Of a DNA stretch of 53,406 nucleotides, positions 8,083 through 18,262 are shown in pieces. The DNA comes from Pedosphaera sp. (GTDB lineage: Bacteria; Verrucomicrobiota; Verrucomicrobiia; Limisphaerales; UBA1096). The stretch is from contig JAKUOU010000025.1 of assembly GCA_022451065.1 (NCBI GenBank), positions 1-53,406 on the forward strand. Reading direction: 5' to 3'. Made by a program: the position numbers and the translations under genes. Each line of letters begins with the position of its first letter. Position 1 is the stretch's first letter. A model generated the notes under the pieces. That model was not told where the DNA came from. It did not search any database and was given only the letters and a program-made list of their open reading frames with translations.

Positions 8083-9087
8083 ATGGAATCCACTGAAACC
8101 ATACACGAGGAGGATCGGCAGGCGGTCGAGCAGATCGCCGCCAGCCGAGAAAAAATAGAACAGGAACTTGGCCGGGTCATCATCGGGCAGAAGGCGGCGG
8201 TCGAGGAGATTCTCGTTACGCTCTTCGCCGGTGGCAACTGCCTCATCACCGGCGTGCCCGGTTTGGCCAAGACGCTGATGGTGCGCGCTATCGCCGGGAT
8301 CTTTGACCTCGGTTTTCACCGCATCCAGTTCACGCCCGACCTCATGCCTGCGGACATCACCGGTACCGAGATTCTCACCGACGGCGATCAAGGGAGGGAG
8401 CTGCGTTTCGTGAAAGGCCCGGTGTTCACAAACGTCCTGTTGGCCGACGAGATCAACCGCACACCGCCCAAGACGCAGGCCGCCCTGCTCGAGGCGATGC
8501 AGGAAAAACAGGTGACCGTCGGCGGTATGAGCCGCGAGTTGCCTAAGCCGTTCTTCGTGCTCGCCACGCAGAACCCAATTGAGATGGAGGGCACCTACCC
8601 GTTGCCGGAGGCGCAGCTCGACCGCTTCATGCTCAACGTGTTCATCGACTATCTGCCGGAGGAGGACGAGGTACGCGTCGTCAGCGAGACCACCCAGCGC
8701 GACGACGTTCAGTCGAATCCCGTGTTCAGCGCCGAGGAGGTGCTGCGTATCCAGGGTGTCGTGCGCAAGGTGCCGGTGGCCGACTCGGTTGTGCGTTACG
8801 CAGTGCGCCTGGCTGCGAGTTCGCGTCCCGGCCAGATCGGCGCGCCGGACTTTGTCAACGAGTGGGTTAACTGGGGCGCCGGCCTTCGCGCCGGCCAGGC
8901 GCTCATCCTCGGGGCCAAGGCGCGCACCCTGTTGCAGGGTCGCTCCCACGTCACACCAGATGACATCAAGGCGCTCGCCGTGCCGGTGCTACGCCACCGT
9001 ATTTTGCCCAACTTCAAGGCCGAGGCTGAAGGCGTCGATGCCGATAAAGTCGTCGAGAAACTCCTCGAGACCGTCCCCGTACCGTGA
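8083..9087 (+). CDS. MoxR-family AAA+ ATPase
   Basis: A 334-residue cytoplasmic AAA+ ATPase of the MoxR class, thought to act as a chaperone that activates or assembles VWA-domain partners. Walker A is GVPGLAKT (residues 57-64) and Walker B is VLLADEIN (118-125). The sensor region ATQNPIEMEGTYPLPEAQLD is the hallmark of MoxR proteins. I use the ATG at 8083 (MESTETIHEE) rather than a longer reading starting inside the previous gene. It overlaps the DUF58 gene by 4 bp (GTGA). MoxR followed by DUF58 and VWA genes is the classic Bat/MoxR arrangement. The Walker A codons carry an exact TTGGCCAA word at 8263. Confidence 0.95.
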   Translation: MESTETIHEEDRQAVEQIAASREKIEQELGRVIIGQKAAVEEILVTLFAGGNCLITGVPGLAKTLMVRAIAGIFDLGFHRIQFTPDLMPADITGTEILTDGDQGRELRFVKGPVFTNVLLADEINRTPPKTQAALLEAMQEKQVTVGGMSRELPKPFFVLATQNPIEMEGTYPLPEAQLDRFMLNVFIDYLPEEDEVRVVSETTQRDDVQSNPVFSAEEVLRIQGVVRKVPVADSVVRYAVRLAASSRPGQIGAPDFVNEWVNWGAGLRAGQALILGAKARTLLQGRSHVTPDDIKALAVPVLRHRILPNFKAEAEGVDADKVVEKLLETVPVP

Positions 9088-10031
9088 GTCGTCCCGCCAC
9101 AACGCACCGTTTTTTGGATCCGAAAGCCCTGATGGAAATCAGCAGCCTTTCGCTCCGGGCGCGTGCCGTGGTTGAGGGGTTCATGAGCGGGTTGCACCGC
9201 AGTCCGCGCACCGGTTTTTCCACCGAGTTCACCGAGTATCGCCAATACTCACCCGGCGACGACGTCCGGTTCCTCGACTGGAAGGTGATGGCGCGAACCG
9301 ACCGCGAGTTCATTAAGAAGTTTGAGGATGAGACCAACCTGCGGTGCACGTTCATGGTCGATTTTTCCAAGTCGATGGAGTTTGGCGGCGGCGATGCCGG
9401 CGTCAAGAAAAGCGACTACGGCCGCACGTTCGCCGCGTCGCTGGCGTGGTTCCTTACGCAGCAGCGCGATGCCGTTGGTCTGGCGACGTTCGACCGTGAC
9501 CTGCGCGAGTTCATCCCGCCGCGCTACCGGCAGGACCAGTTGAAAACGATCCTCGGCCGGCTCGAGACACAGCCGGCCGGCAACGCCACTGACCTTTGCC
9601 AGGCGCTGGAGAAACTCGCCTCGCTTGTCGGCAAGCGCGGCATGATCGTACTCGTGTCCGATTTCCTCTCGCCGCTTGACGAGATGGAGCGTTGCCTGAG
9701 CTTGTTCACCGCCGCCGGGCACGATGTCCGTGCCGTACAGGTGCTGCATCCACGCGAGGTCGATTTCAGTTTCGAGGATGCCGCGATTTTCGAGGACATG
9801 GAGAGCGGCCAAAATCTCATCCTCGACCCGGGAATGGCTCGGGAGGCGTATCAGCAAAAATACAACGCGCATAACGCTGCGCTCGACGCGATTTTCAGCG
9901 CGCAGGGTATCCCTGGGTTCCGCGTGACGACCACCGAGCCGCTCGAGCGGGTACTGCAACGTTTCCTCGAGGAACGTCCCGCGCGCGCCGTTGTCCGGCA
10001 ACGCCGCTCTCCCGGGAGGAGTGCCGCATGA
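9084..10031 (+). CDS. DUF58 domain protein (VWA-like fold), MoxR partner
   Basis: A 315-residue protein starting with a GTG that overlaps the moxR stop. The DUF58 signature is GFSTEFTEYRQYSPGDDVR followed by DWKVMART (about residues 44-71). The VWA-like MIDAS motif DFSKS lies at residues 93-97. There is no signal peptide or membrane segment, so it is predicted to be cytoplasmic, where MoxR can reach it. The C-terminus is basic. It overlaps the next gene by ATGA. Its function is known only by association. Confidence 0.92.
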   Translation: MSRPATTHRFLDPKALMEISSLSLRARAVVEGFMSGLHRSPRTGFSTEFTEYRQYSPGDDVRFLDWKVMARTDREFIKKFEDETNLRCTFMVDFSKSMEFGGGDAGVKKSDYGRTFAASLAWFLTQQRDAVGLATFDRDLREFIPPRYRQDQLKTILGRLETQPAGNATDLCQALEKLASLVGKRGMIVLVSDFLSPLDEMERCLSLFTAAGHDVRAVQVLHPREVDFSFEDAAIFEDMESGQNLILDPGMAREAYQQKYNAHNAALDAIFSAQGIPGFRVTTTEPLERVLQRFLEERPARAVVRQRRSPGRSAA

Positions 10032-12109
10032 GTTTTCTTACACCGCTTTACCTGTTGGGCGTGCTTGGCCTGTCCATCCCGATTATCCTGCACCTGCTGC
10101 ATGACCGGCCGAAAAACAAGCAGGAATTTGGCAGCCTGATGTTCCTTGACAAGACCAAGCCGCCGGTGGACCGCAAGCGGCGGCCGACGCACCTGCTGCT
10201 GCTGTTGCTGCGCTGCCTTGCATTGTTGTTGCTGGCGTTCGTTTTTGCGCGGCCGTTCGTCACGGTCGATGACCCGGCTGATGCGGCGCGGCGCGACCGC
10301 CAATGGATCACCGTGCTGCTCGACCGCAGTGCCAGCATGCAGCGCGGCGATTTGTGGGAGCAAGCCAAGGCTAAAGTGCAAACTACGCTTGGTCTACTCG
10401 GCCCGGGCGACCGTTTCTCGCTAATAGCTTTCGATGACTCCACCGAGCCGTTGGCTGAGGTCAAGTCGTGGCTTGGGAGCTCGTCCGAGGCGGAGGCTAA
10501 CATCCCACTCGAGCGCCTGGCCAAGCCGGGCTTCGGCGGGAGCAACCTTGGCCAGGCGCTCGTGTTTGCCGGCGAGTCGATACAGGAGGCCGATCCGGGA
10601 GCGGACGAACAGCCTTTGGCTAGGCGCGAGATTATTGTCATCAGTGATTTGCAAAAGGGCAGCCGTCTTGGCGAGGTGCAGGGCTACGAATGGCCCACTG
10701 GCATCAAGGTGACACTCGAGCAAATCGGCGAGGACGATCAGGGCAATGCCGGCATCGAGCAGGTCGCCTCCCGCGCGCCATGGGCCGCAGCCGCAGCCGT
10801 GCCGTCATTCCGCATCAGCAACTCAGCCAATAGCATCGGTGATGAGCTTGAGTTTTTGGCACACACAACTGCCGGCGAGACTCTCAGCCAGAAGGTGCAC
10901 GTTCCGCCGGGCCGCAGCCGAGTGGTCGAGTTGCCGCGCGAATGGACAGGGCAAATCCTTGAGCGACTGGCCATTCGGGGCGACGCGGCGGAGTTCGACA
11001 ATCAGTTTCATTTTGCGCAAAACCGGCAGCAGACAGTGCGCATCGTTTACATTGGCGAGGACAAATCGAACGACGCCGAGGGCTCGCTGTTTTATCTTGC
11101 GAGTGCGTTTCAGCAGTTGAGTACTATTGATTTTCAGGTTGAGGCGGTCAGCGGCAAATCGCCCGGCCCGCTGCCTGAGGCCGATCTGTACGTCATCGGC
11201 GATGCCGTTGACGACCCGCTGGCCCAAACACTTGGCCAGGAGGTTGAGGGTGGTGCCACCGCGCTGATGGTTGTGCAGTCGACGGACCAGGCCGCGAATC
11301 TCGGACAGTGGCTTGGTGCGGACGGTGTTGTCATCCGCGATATCGCGTCGAGTGACTACGCGCTGCTTGAGTCGCTAAAGCTGGATGATCCGGTTTTGTC
11401 GGTGTTTCGGGACGCGCGATTCAGCGACTTCACGAACCTGCACTTCTGGAAACATCGCGAGCTGCAAAACTTGCCCGACGAGGGCATCGACGTGCTCGCC
11501 CGGTTTGACTCCGGCGCACCGGCCTGGCTGGCGGCGCGGCGCGGCATCGGCCGTCTGCTGGTGATGACCTCTGGCTGGACACCGGCCGACAGCCAACTGG
11601 CGCTTTCAACCAAGTTCATCCCGCTGCTCTACTCGGTCCTTCAACCGGTGCTTGAGCGCAAAACCCAGTCGCGGCAGTTTGTCGTCGGCAACCAAGTTGA
11701 CTTGACGCGATTGAACAACGGCCAGGCCGACGGCAGCGTCACTGTCATGCCACCCGGCGGCGGGGCGCCGGCGATTTCGGTCGACACGTTTTTTACGCCG
11801 GCCGCTCCCGGCCTGTACACAGCGAAGGGCAGTGGCTGGTCGGAGACGTTCGCGGTGAACCTCACGGCGGCGGAGAGCCGCACCGAGCCGATCGTTATGG
11901 ATCAATTTAAAAAACTAGGCCTGCCGATGACCGATCCGGTTGCCTTTTCCGGTGAGATTGCAGCCGCCGCTGACGCAGCGGAAAAGACCGAGGCGCACCG
12001 CCGGGAATACTGGCAATGGGCCTTGGCGGCGGTACTTTTGTTTGTCACTCTGGAGACCGTTCTGGCCGCCAGAGGCAGTCAGCCAGCAGAACCAGTCATG
12101 ATAACATGA
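10028..12109 (+). CDS. BatA-like VWA-domain inner-membrane protein
   Basis: A 693-residue protein. The N-terminus shows the aerotolerance/BatA domain: membrane segment LYLLGVLGLSIPIILHLL, the RPKNKQEFGSLMFL stretch, then a second segment LLLLLLRCLALLLLAFVFA at about residues 56-75. A VWA domain follows with MIDAS DRSAS at 99-103. A long periplasmic part leads to a final membrane segment near residue 665. Orientation and the single VWA match the N-terminally anchored type found beside MoxR. The stop overlaps the following start by ATGA. The substrate that the VWA binds is unknown. Confidence 0.9.
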   Translation: MSFLTPLYLLGVLGLSIPIILHLLHDRPKNKQEFGSLMFLDKTKPPVDRKRRPTHLLLLLLRCLALLLLAFVFARPFVTVDDPADAARRDRQWITVLLDRSASMQRGDLWEQAKAKVQTTLGLLGPGDRFSLIAFDDSTEPLAEVKSWLGSSSEAEANIPLERLAKPGFGGSNLGQALVFAGESIQEADPGADEQPLARREIIVISDLQKGSRLGEVQGYEWPTGIKVTLEQIGEDDQGNAGIEQVASRAPWAAAAAVPSFRISNSANSIGDELEFLAHTTAGETLSQKVHVPPGRSRVVELPREWTGQILERLAIRGDAAEFDNQFHFAQNRQQTVRIVYIGEDKSNDAEGSLFYLASAFQQLSTIDFQVEAVSGKSPGPLPEADLYVIGDAVDDPLAQTLGQEVEGGATALMVVQSTDQAANLGQWLGADGVVIRDIASSDYALLESLKLDDPVLSVFRDARFSDFTNLHFWKHRELQNLPDEGIDVLARFDSGAPAWLAARRGIGRLLVMTSGWTPADSQLALSTKFIPLLYSVLQPVLERKTQSRQFVVGNQVDLTRLNNGQADGSVTVMPPGGGAPAISVDTFFTPAAPGLYTAKGSGWSETFAVNLTAAESRTEPIVMDQFKKLGLPMTDPVAFSGEIAAAADAAEKTEAHRREYWQWALAAVLLFVTLETVLAARGSQPAEPVMIT

Positions 12110-15100
12110 ACCAACCGAACACACTCCAGGAACAGCTGACATTTTACCGCCACCAGCATCGGCGGCAGAAACTCTACTCCGGCTTGGCGAAGTGCTGGGC
12201 CGCCTGTGCCGTGGCCAGCTTGGCCGTGCTGGCGCTGGGCCAGGCGACGGGTTTCGCTTGGTCGCTAATCGGGGTATCAGCCGCCGCGCTGGCAACGTTA
12301 GTTTTCGTGAAAGTGCTGATGGTGGACTGGTTGACGCTGGCTGAGATCGTCCGGCTGATCGAGCGACATCATCCCGGCCTCAACAAGCTGCTCGAGACTG
12401 CCTCTGAGCAGATCGCGAAAAATGATCCCGACAAACTCGACTACTTGCAGCAGCGTGTGCTGACTGACGCCCTGAAGGCCAGCCGCGAGCAGGGCTGGGA
12501 ACTCGAGGCCAACGGTCGCCTGGCCTTGACGCATTTGTATCACGGCGCGGCGTTGTCCGTGTTCCTACTGGCTTTTTGGCAGATGTCCGACACCACCGGG
12601 TCGCAAACGGTTCGCTCAGCCAAGGGCAGTGTCATGGTGGAGCCGGGTGACGTGGAGGTGGAGCGTGGGACCAGTCTAATTGTCTCGGCCAAGTTCACCA
12701 GCAACAAGTCCGACGTGAAGTTGGTCGTAAAGGAACACGGCCGAGACCAACGCTGGATGACAATGGTGCAGAGTCTTGACGACCCCACGTACAGCTATCG
12801 CCTGGCCAATGTGCAGTCCAACGCTGTGTATAGTGTGGTGTCTGGCGGGCAGCAGAGTGACCTGTATCGGATGACTGTGTTCGAGTATCCGGAGCTCAAG
12901 TCGTCCCAGGCCAGGCTCGATTATCCCGAGTTCACCGGCCGTGAGGATAAAGTTATCAACAACACACGCCGTCTCACCGCCGTCGAGGGTACCGGCCTGA
13001 CGTTCGATTTTCAGTTCAACAAGCCGCTCAAGTCTGCGGTGCTCAAGGCCCGCGAAGGCGAGGGCGACGACATTCCACTGAAGCAACTCGCCGATGGCAG
13101 CCCGCAGTTCCAACATCTGCGCAACTTTAGTGAGCCGGGCGAGTTCCGCTACGAATTGCACCTTGAAGATGTCGAGGGACGGGTCAACCGGTTCCCATCC
13201 CGGTATGTTTTCAATGTTCTCGAGAACGCCGCTCCAGCGCTGAAGTTCGAGGCGCCCGCGGGCGACACCGAGGTGTCGGCCATCGAGGAGATGCGTCTGC
13301 AGGGCGTGGCGCGCGACGACTTCGGGCTGGCTGACGCTGGCTTTGGCTACCAGTTGGCTGGCGAGGAACCGCAGTATGTCTCCCTCACTGACGCCGGCTT
13401 GGCCACCAACAAACTTGACGTCGCCCATGTGCTTCGCATGGAGGACTTGGGCGTCGAGGTGGGGCAGGTGGTGAGTTATTTCCTGTGGGCCGACGACCGT
13501 GGTCCGGATGGCAGTTTGCGCCGGGGATTCAGCGACCTATTTTTCGCCACGGTGCGGCCATTCGAGGAAATTTTCCGCCAAAACCGATCCGCCACAGAGG
13601 GTATGCGCCAGCAGCAACAACAACAGGGAGAGGGTGGCGAACAGGGTGGCGAACAACAGCAGTCCATTGCCAACCTGCTAGACACACAAAAAGACATCAT
13701 TAGCGCCACATGGAATCTCAAGCGCCGCGACAGCGACGACGAAAAACTGGCCGAGGATATCCAAGTCGTGCTCGACTCGCAGGGCGAGTTACTTGGCATG
13801 CTCGAGCAGGCGTCGGCTCTACTGCAGGACTCCGAGTCCGGTGGTCAGGCGTATCAGGCCAATGAGGCGATGGAGGCTGCGGCAGACAGTCTCGCCAAGG
13901 CGAAAGACGCCAGCGGCGAAGCGGTTGGCCAAGCGCTCTCCGACGCGATCATCGACGAACAGACCGCCCTGCAGCATTTGCAGCAACTGCGCGAGAATGA
14001 GTTCCGCGTATCTCGCCAGCAAGCCCGTCAACAGCGCCAGCAGCAGCAGGGCCGCGGCAACAGTAACCGCGCCCAGCGTCAGCTTGACCAGCTCGAGATG
14101 CAGGACACGCGCAATAACTATGAGTTGGAGAGCAAGGCTGAGCGCCAGCAGCAACAGGCGCAGCAGCAGGGCGAACGTGCCGAGCAACGGCAGACCCTGA
14201 ATCGCCTCAAGGAACTCGCCCGGCGGCAATCGGACTTAAACAAGCGGCTGCAGGAACTGCAGATCGCGCTGCTTGATGCCGAGGATGAGGTCGAGCGCGA
14301 ACGCATCGAGCGCGAACTCAAGCGCCTGCAGGATGAGCAGCGCGACCTCATCGACGATCTCGATGAAGTTCAGCAGAGGATGGATAGCAGCCAGAATGAC
14401 GAGCTTGCCGAGTCGCGTCAGCAGCTCGAGGAGGCCCGCGAGCAGATGGAGGAGACCGCCCGAAACCTCCAACAGCAGCAGCTTTCGCAGGCTGCCAACT
14501 CCGGCTCACGTGCCAGTCGAAACCTCGACGAGGTCAGGGAGGATTATAAGGAACAGACCGCCAATGAATTCGCCGATGCCATGCGTGAGATGCGCCAGGA
14601 CGCGCGCGAGCTCGACAACAATCAAAACGAATTGGACAAGGCGATCGAGGAGGATCGGCAGAAAACATTCCGCTCCCTGAGCGATGAGGGCGACCTCAAG
14701 GAGGCACTCGACATGGCCGAGTCGCAGAAGGGGCAGCTCGATGAGTTGCTGCAGCAAATGGAGCAGGTCTCCCGCGAGGCCGAGGACTCGGAGAAGCTGC
14801 TATCACAGGAGCTGGAAGATGGCGTTCGTCGTGCCCGGCAGGAGAACATGGAGGAGTCGCTCGACCAGTTGTCGCTGCTCATGCGCAACAATCTCCCGAA
14901 CGAGACCGGTGACATTCAGCGTGAGTTGACCGAGAATATCTCCGAGCTACGCGGGACGGTTGAGGATGCCGCCGAGAAGATTATCGGCAGCGACGAGGAC
15001 GCCATGCGCTTCGCCGCCGACCGGCTCAATGAGTTGCGTGAGGAGGTCGAGCGCGAGATGGAGCAGGCCATGAACGAGCGCCCGGGCCAACAACGGGGTC

Positions 15101-15867
15101 GCGAGGGCGAACGTGATCAGGAAGGCGACGGGCAGAACCCTCGTGGCCAAGGGCAGCGCCCCCAGGAAGGCGAACCCCGCGAAGGTTCAGGCGGGCAACA
15201 GGACGCTGAACAGCAGGAGAATCAACAGCAGCAGGGTAGAGGCCAGCGCCAACCCGGCGGTGAGGCGCAGGAGAATCAACAACGCCAGGGCAGAGGCCAA
15301 GCGCAGGAGGAACAGCAAGACCGACCGGGTCAAGGCCAGGGGCGGCGTCCAAACGATCAGGATAATCCGCAAACAGCCCAAGGACGCGGTGGGCAACCGC
15401 GTGACCCAAATGACCTGCCCGACCGTCGCCCTGACGGTAACCGCGAGAACGGTGGCAGCAGCGGTGGCTCCGACCGGTTCCGGGACTTGGATAACTTCGA
15501 TTTTGACGGTCCGCTGACCGGGCTCGACTACCGCGACTGGGAGGATCGGCTCCGCGAAGTCGAGGAAGTTATCGAGATTCCCGAGCTACGCAACCAGGTC
15601 TCGGAGGTGCGTCAGCGCGCTCGCGACATCCGCCGCGAAAACAAGGAAAATGGCAAACCGCCGAAATGGGACTTGGTGGACATGCAAATTCTGCGCCCAA
15701 TGACCGAGATCAACAAGCGGCTCGAGCAGGAGCTTTCATTGCGCCAGCCCAAGCGCGAACTCGTCCCGGTCGATCACGACCCCGTGCCGGAGCAGTACTC
15801 CGAACTCGTTCGCCGCTACTACGAACGCCTCGGCGGCCGAAAGGAGAAGAACAGTACGGATAATTAA
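12106..15867 (+). CDS. Giant Gln-rich coiled-coil membrane protein (DUF4175-like)
   Basis: A 1253-residue protein; I use the ATG at 12106, which overlaps the previous stop. Two N-terminal membrane segments lie within about residues 25-75 and another near 150-165. A beta-rich extracytoplasmic part follows up to about residue 490. From about 500 to 1130 it becomes strongly charged and glutamine-rich with long heptad-like runs such as ELKRLQDEQRDLIDDLDEVQ, then a low-complexity stretch of degenerate repeats (QENQQQQGRGQRQ and QENQQRQGRGQAQ, encoded around 15214-15310). The last 120 residues are again ordered. The layout resembles the low-complexity family TIGR02302/DUF4175, which often sits beside MoxR operons. 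It may be a tether or scaffold between envelope layers, which is inference. The next gene starts 37 nt downstream. Confidence 0.8.
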   Translation: MNQPNTLQEQLTFYRHQHRRQKLYSGLAKCWAACAVASLAVLALGQATGFAWSLIGVSAAALATLVFVKVLMVDWLTLAEIVRLIERHHPGLNKLLETASEQIAKNDPDKLDYLQQRVLTDALKASREQGWELEANGRLALTHLYHGAALSVFLLAFWQMSDTTGSQTVRSAKGSVMVEPGDVEVERGTSLIVSAKFTSNKSDVKLVVKEHGRDQRWMTMVQSLDDPTYSYRLANVQSNAVYSVVSGGQQSDLYRMTVFEYPELKSSQARLDYPEFTGREDKVINNTRRLTAVEGTGLTFDFQFNKPLKSAVLKAREGEGDDIPLKQLADGSPQFQHLRNFSEPGEFRYELHLEDVEGRVNRFPSRYVFNVLENAAPALKFEAPAGDTEVSAIEEMRLQGVARDDFGLADAGFGYQLAGEEPQYVSLTDAGLATNKLDVAHVLRMEDLGVEVGQVVSYFLWADDRGPDGSLRRGFSDLFFATVRPFEEIFRQNRSATEGMRQQQQQQGEGGEQGGEQQQSIANLLDTQKDIISATWNLKRRDSDDEKLAEDIQVVLDSQGELLGMLEQASALLQDSESGGQAYQANEAMEAAADSLAKAKDASGEAVGQALSDAIIDEQTALQHLQQLRENEFRVSRQQARQQRQQQQGRGNSNRAQRQLDQLEMQDTRNNYELESKAERQQQQAQQQGERAEQRQTLNRLKELARRQSDLNKRLQELQIALLDAEDEVERERIERELKRLQDEQRDLIDDLDEVQQRMDSSQNDELAESRQQLEEAREQMEETARNLQQQQLSQAANSGSRASRNLDEVREDYKEQTANEFADAMREMRQDARELDNNQNELDKAIEEDRQKTFRSLSDEGDLKEALDMAESQKGQLDELLQQMEQVSREAEDSEKLLSQELEDGVRRARQENMEESLDQLSLLMRNNLPNETGDIQRELTENISELRGTVEDAAEKIIGSDEDAMRFAADRLNELREEVEREMEQAMNERPGQQRGREGERDQEGDGQNPRGQGQRPQEGEPREGSGGQQDAEQQENQQQQGRGQRQPGGEAQENQQRQGRGQAQEEQQDRPGQGQGRRPNDQDNPQTAQGRGGQPRDPNDLPDRRPDGNRENGGSSGGSDRFRDLDNFDFDGPLTGLDYRDWEDRLREVEEVIEIPELRNQVSEVRQRARDIRRENKENGKPPKWDLVDMQILRPMTEINKRLEQELSLRQPKRELVPVDHDPVPEQYSELVRRYYERLGGRKEKNSTDN

Positions 15868-15904
15868 ACGCAGAGAACGAAGTAAAGGGTGTTGCGTTTA
15901 CTAA

Positions 15905-18262
15905 ATGTCTGAATACGATTCCATCGTTTTTAAGAGTCCCGAGTGGCTGCCAGTGGCGCTGGGGGTGTCGGCGTTGGTGATTCTCGTTTCGCTTTGGGGC
16001 TACGGACGTGCGCGGCTGCCGATGCGCCTCAAGGTCACCGGCATCACCCTAAAGACGTTAGGAATTGCGCTGCTATGCTTTTGCCTGCTCGAGCCGGAAT
16101 TGGTACAGGAGAAGGCCAAGCCGGGGGCAAACTTTATTGCTGTGTTGGCGGACAACAGTCAAGGCATGGCCATCCGGGATGCTGGCAGCACGACCTCGCG
16201 TGCGGAGGAATTGGCCAAGGCTCTCAAGCCGCAGCCGGGCGACTGGCAGGAGGCACTCGACGAGAATTTCCAGATCCGGCGCTATTCCTTCGACACTCGA
16301 CTGCGGACGACCGGCGACTTCGACTCGCTCGATTTCAAGGGCCGCGCCAGTTCGCTCATCGGATCGACGCGCAACATCGGCCAGCGCTTCAGTGGCCGGC
16401 CGCTCGCCGGCATCCTGGTTTTCAGCGATGGCAACGCCACCGACATCGAGAGCCTTAACGATGGCCTTGGCCCGCTGCCGCCGGTTTATCCGGTCGTCAT
16501 GGGCAAAGAATCAGACATCAAGGACATCTCGATCACCTCGGTGCAGGTGACGTCATCGACATTCGAGGATGCGCCGGTATCGATCCATTGCAATCTCGCG
16601 GCCACCGGGTTTCCGGACGACCAAATCGAGGTTCGGTTGCTTGACCCCGACGGCACGCTGCTCGACACACAGCTGCTCGACACACAGCCACCTGCGGCTG
16701 GCAAAGCGATGAAGATTGAATTTGAGGTGAAGCCGGAGGCGCTTGGTGTTTCGTTTTATACTGTCGAGGTTCGTCAGGCGGAACGGCCTGAAGGTCAAGC
16801 CGGCGAAGAGGAGGCCACGATGGCCAACAATCGTCTTGTCGTCGCGGTCGAGCGGCGCAAGGAGCCATACCGCATCCTTTATGTCGCCGGCCGGCCCAAC
16901 TGGGAATACAAGTTTCTCAAGCGAGCTCTCGACGACGATCCGCAGATCGACTTGGTTGGATTGATCCGCATTGCCAAGCGCGAACCGAAATTCGTTTTTC
17001 TTGGGCGCGAGGGCGAAAGCGGCAATCCACTTTTTAAAGGTTTTCGTGGTGACGAGGAGGAGGAGGGTAGTTATGACAAACCAAGACTCAAACGCCTCAA
17101 CGTGAAGGACGAAGACGAGTTGAAGGAGGGCTTCCCTAAGAGCGCCGGTGAGTTATTCGGCTATCACGCGATCATTCTGGACGACCTCGAGTCGGCGTTT
17201 TTCATGCCGCACCAGCGCGAGTTGATTCGCCGCTACGTCTCCGAGCGCGGCGCTGGTTTTATGATGCTCGGCGGTCAGGAGTCATTCACGCAGGGTAAAT
17301 ACGAAAACACCCCGATAGCCGAGCTGCTGCCGGTCTATCTGCAGCGTAGTGGCTCAGTTTCACCCCTAGACAATTTGGAATTTTCATTGACCCGCGAGGG
17401 TTGGCTCAGCCAGTGGGTCCGCATTCGAAAAACCGAGGCAAACGAGAAGGATCGCCTCGAGGACATGCCAAAGTTTCGCGTACTCAACCAGGTCGATCGG
17501 ATCAAGCCCGGTGCCAGTGTGATGGCTTCTATGCTTGATGAAAACGGCCGCAAATTGCCGGCGCTCGTGGTGCAGCGTTATGGCCACGGTAAGTCGGCGG
17601 CTCTTTTGGTTGGCGACATGTGGCGCTGGCAGATGGCGGGCGACGGCAAACGCGAGGATCTGCCGCGTGCCTGGCGGCAGATGATCCGCTGGCTCGTCGC
17701 TGATGTGCCCAACCGCGTGCAACTCGCAACCAAGGCCGACTCCGGCGCGGCGGGGCTCGGCCGCAAGTTGACCGTCCGCGCGCGCAACGAGGAATTTAAG
17801 CCGCTTGGCTTTGCCAATGTGGAGTTGAGTGTGTTGCCTTCCGGCGACGAATCGAAGGCAATCGACTTGTCGGTCGAGCCGGCCGGCACCGAGACCGGCG
17901 CATTCGAGTCGCTCTATATCCCGCGCGAGGAGGGCGGCTATGTGGCGCGGGCCAGGGTGCGCGACGAGGACGGCAAGGTGATCGGCGACGTCGAGGCCGG
18001 CTGGGCCAGCAACCCGGCAGCGGACGAGTTCCGCTCGCTGCAGCCTAACGTCGCGCTCATGGAGGACTTGGCCGAGCGCACCGGCGGCCGCGTGCTCGCT
18101 GTCAGCGATTTGGCCAAGTGGGCGAAAGAGCTGCCGAAGAAACAATCGCCCGTGATGGAATCGTTTCCAACCCCGCTGTGGCACCTGCCGTGGATGTTCG
18201 CTGCCGCGCTGCTGCTGTTGGTCACCGAGTGGTGGCTGCGAAGGAGGCACTGGCTGCCATGA
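15905..18262 (+). CDS. VWA/GATase-like membrane protein of the MoxR operon
   Basis: A 785-residue protein with two N-terminal membrane segments (about residues 15-35 and 45-63), a long extracytoplasmic region and one C-terminal membrane segment (WMFAAALLLLVTEWWL). The region after TM2 looks like a degenerate VWA domain: the position of the MIDAS reads DNSQG instead of DxSxS. A glutamine-amidotransferase-like domain follows, with YVAGRPNWEYKFLKRAL and a region ending near GAGFMMLGGQESF. This double-domain arrangement is typical of large membrane proteins in PVC MoxR operons. The nucleophilic cysteine expected of a true amidotransferase is not evident, so it is probably non-catalytic. It overlaps the next gene by ATGA. 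Confidence 0.8.
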   Translation: MSEYDSIVFKSPEWLPVALGVSALVILVSLWGYGRARLPMRLKVTGITLKTLGIALLCFCLLEPELVQEKAKPGANFIAVLADNSQGMAIRDAGSTTSRAEELAKALKPQPGDWQEALDENFQIRRYSFDTRLRTTGDFDSLDFKGRASSLIGSTRNIGQRFSGRPLAGILVFSDGNATDIESLNDGLGPLPPVYPVVMGKESDIKDISITSVQVTSSTFEDAPVSIHCNLAATGFPDDQIEVRLLDPDGTLLDTQLLDTQPPAAGKAMKIEFEVKPEALGVSFYTVEVRQAERPEGQAGEEEATMANNRLVVAVERRKEPYRILYVAGRPNWEYKFLKRALDDDPQIDLVGLIRIAKREPKFVFLGREGESGNPLFKGFRGDEEEEGSYDKPRLKRLNVKDEDELKEGFPKSAGELFGYHAIILDDLESAFFMPHQRELIRRYVSERGAGFMMLGGQESFTQGKYENTPIAELLPVYLQRSGSVSPLDNLEFSLTREGWLSQWVRIRKTEANEKDRLEDMPKFRVLNQVDRIKPGASVMASMLDENGRKLPALVVQRYGHGKSAALLVGDMWRWQMAGDGKREDLPRAWRQMIRWLVADVPNRVQLATKADSGAAGLGRKLTVRARNEEFKPLGFANVELSVLPSGDESKAIDLSVEPAGTETGAFESLYIPREEGGYVARARVRDEDGKVIGDVEAGWASNPAADEFRSLQPNVALMEDLAERTGGRVLAVSDLAKWAKELPKKQSPVMESFPTPLWHLPWMFAAALLLLVTEWWLRRRHWLP
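16658..16687 (+). repeat. Perfect 15-bp tandem duplication inside the VWA-like gene
   Basis: CTGCTCGACACACAG occurs twice in direct succession (16658-16672, 16673-16687), giving LLDTQLLDTQ in the protein. The repeat is in frame and so adds five residues, apparently a recent slippage event. Confidence 0.9.

Noticed and set aside
9249-10001. 250-codon minus-strand frame opposite DUF58
   Set aside because: Shadow of the DUF58 gene in a GC-rich stretch; the sense strand has clear family motifs.
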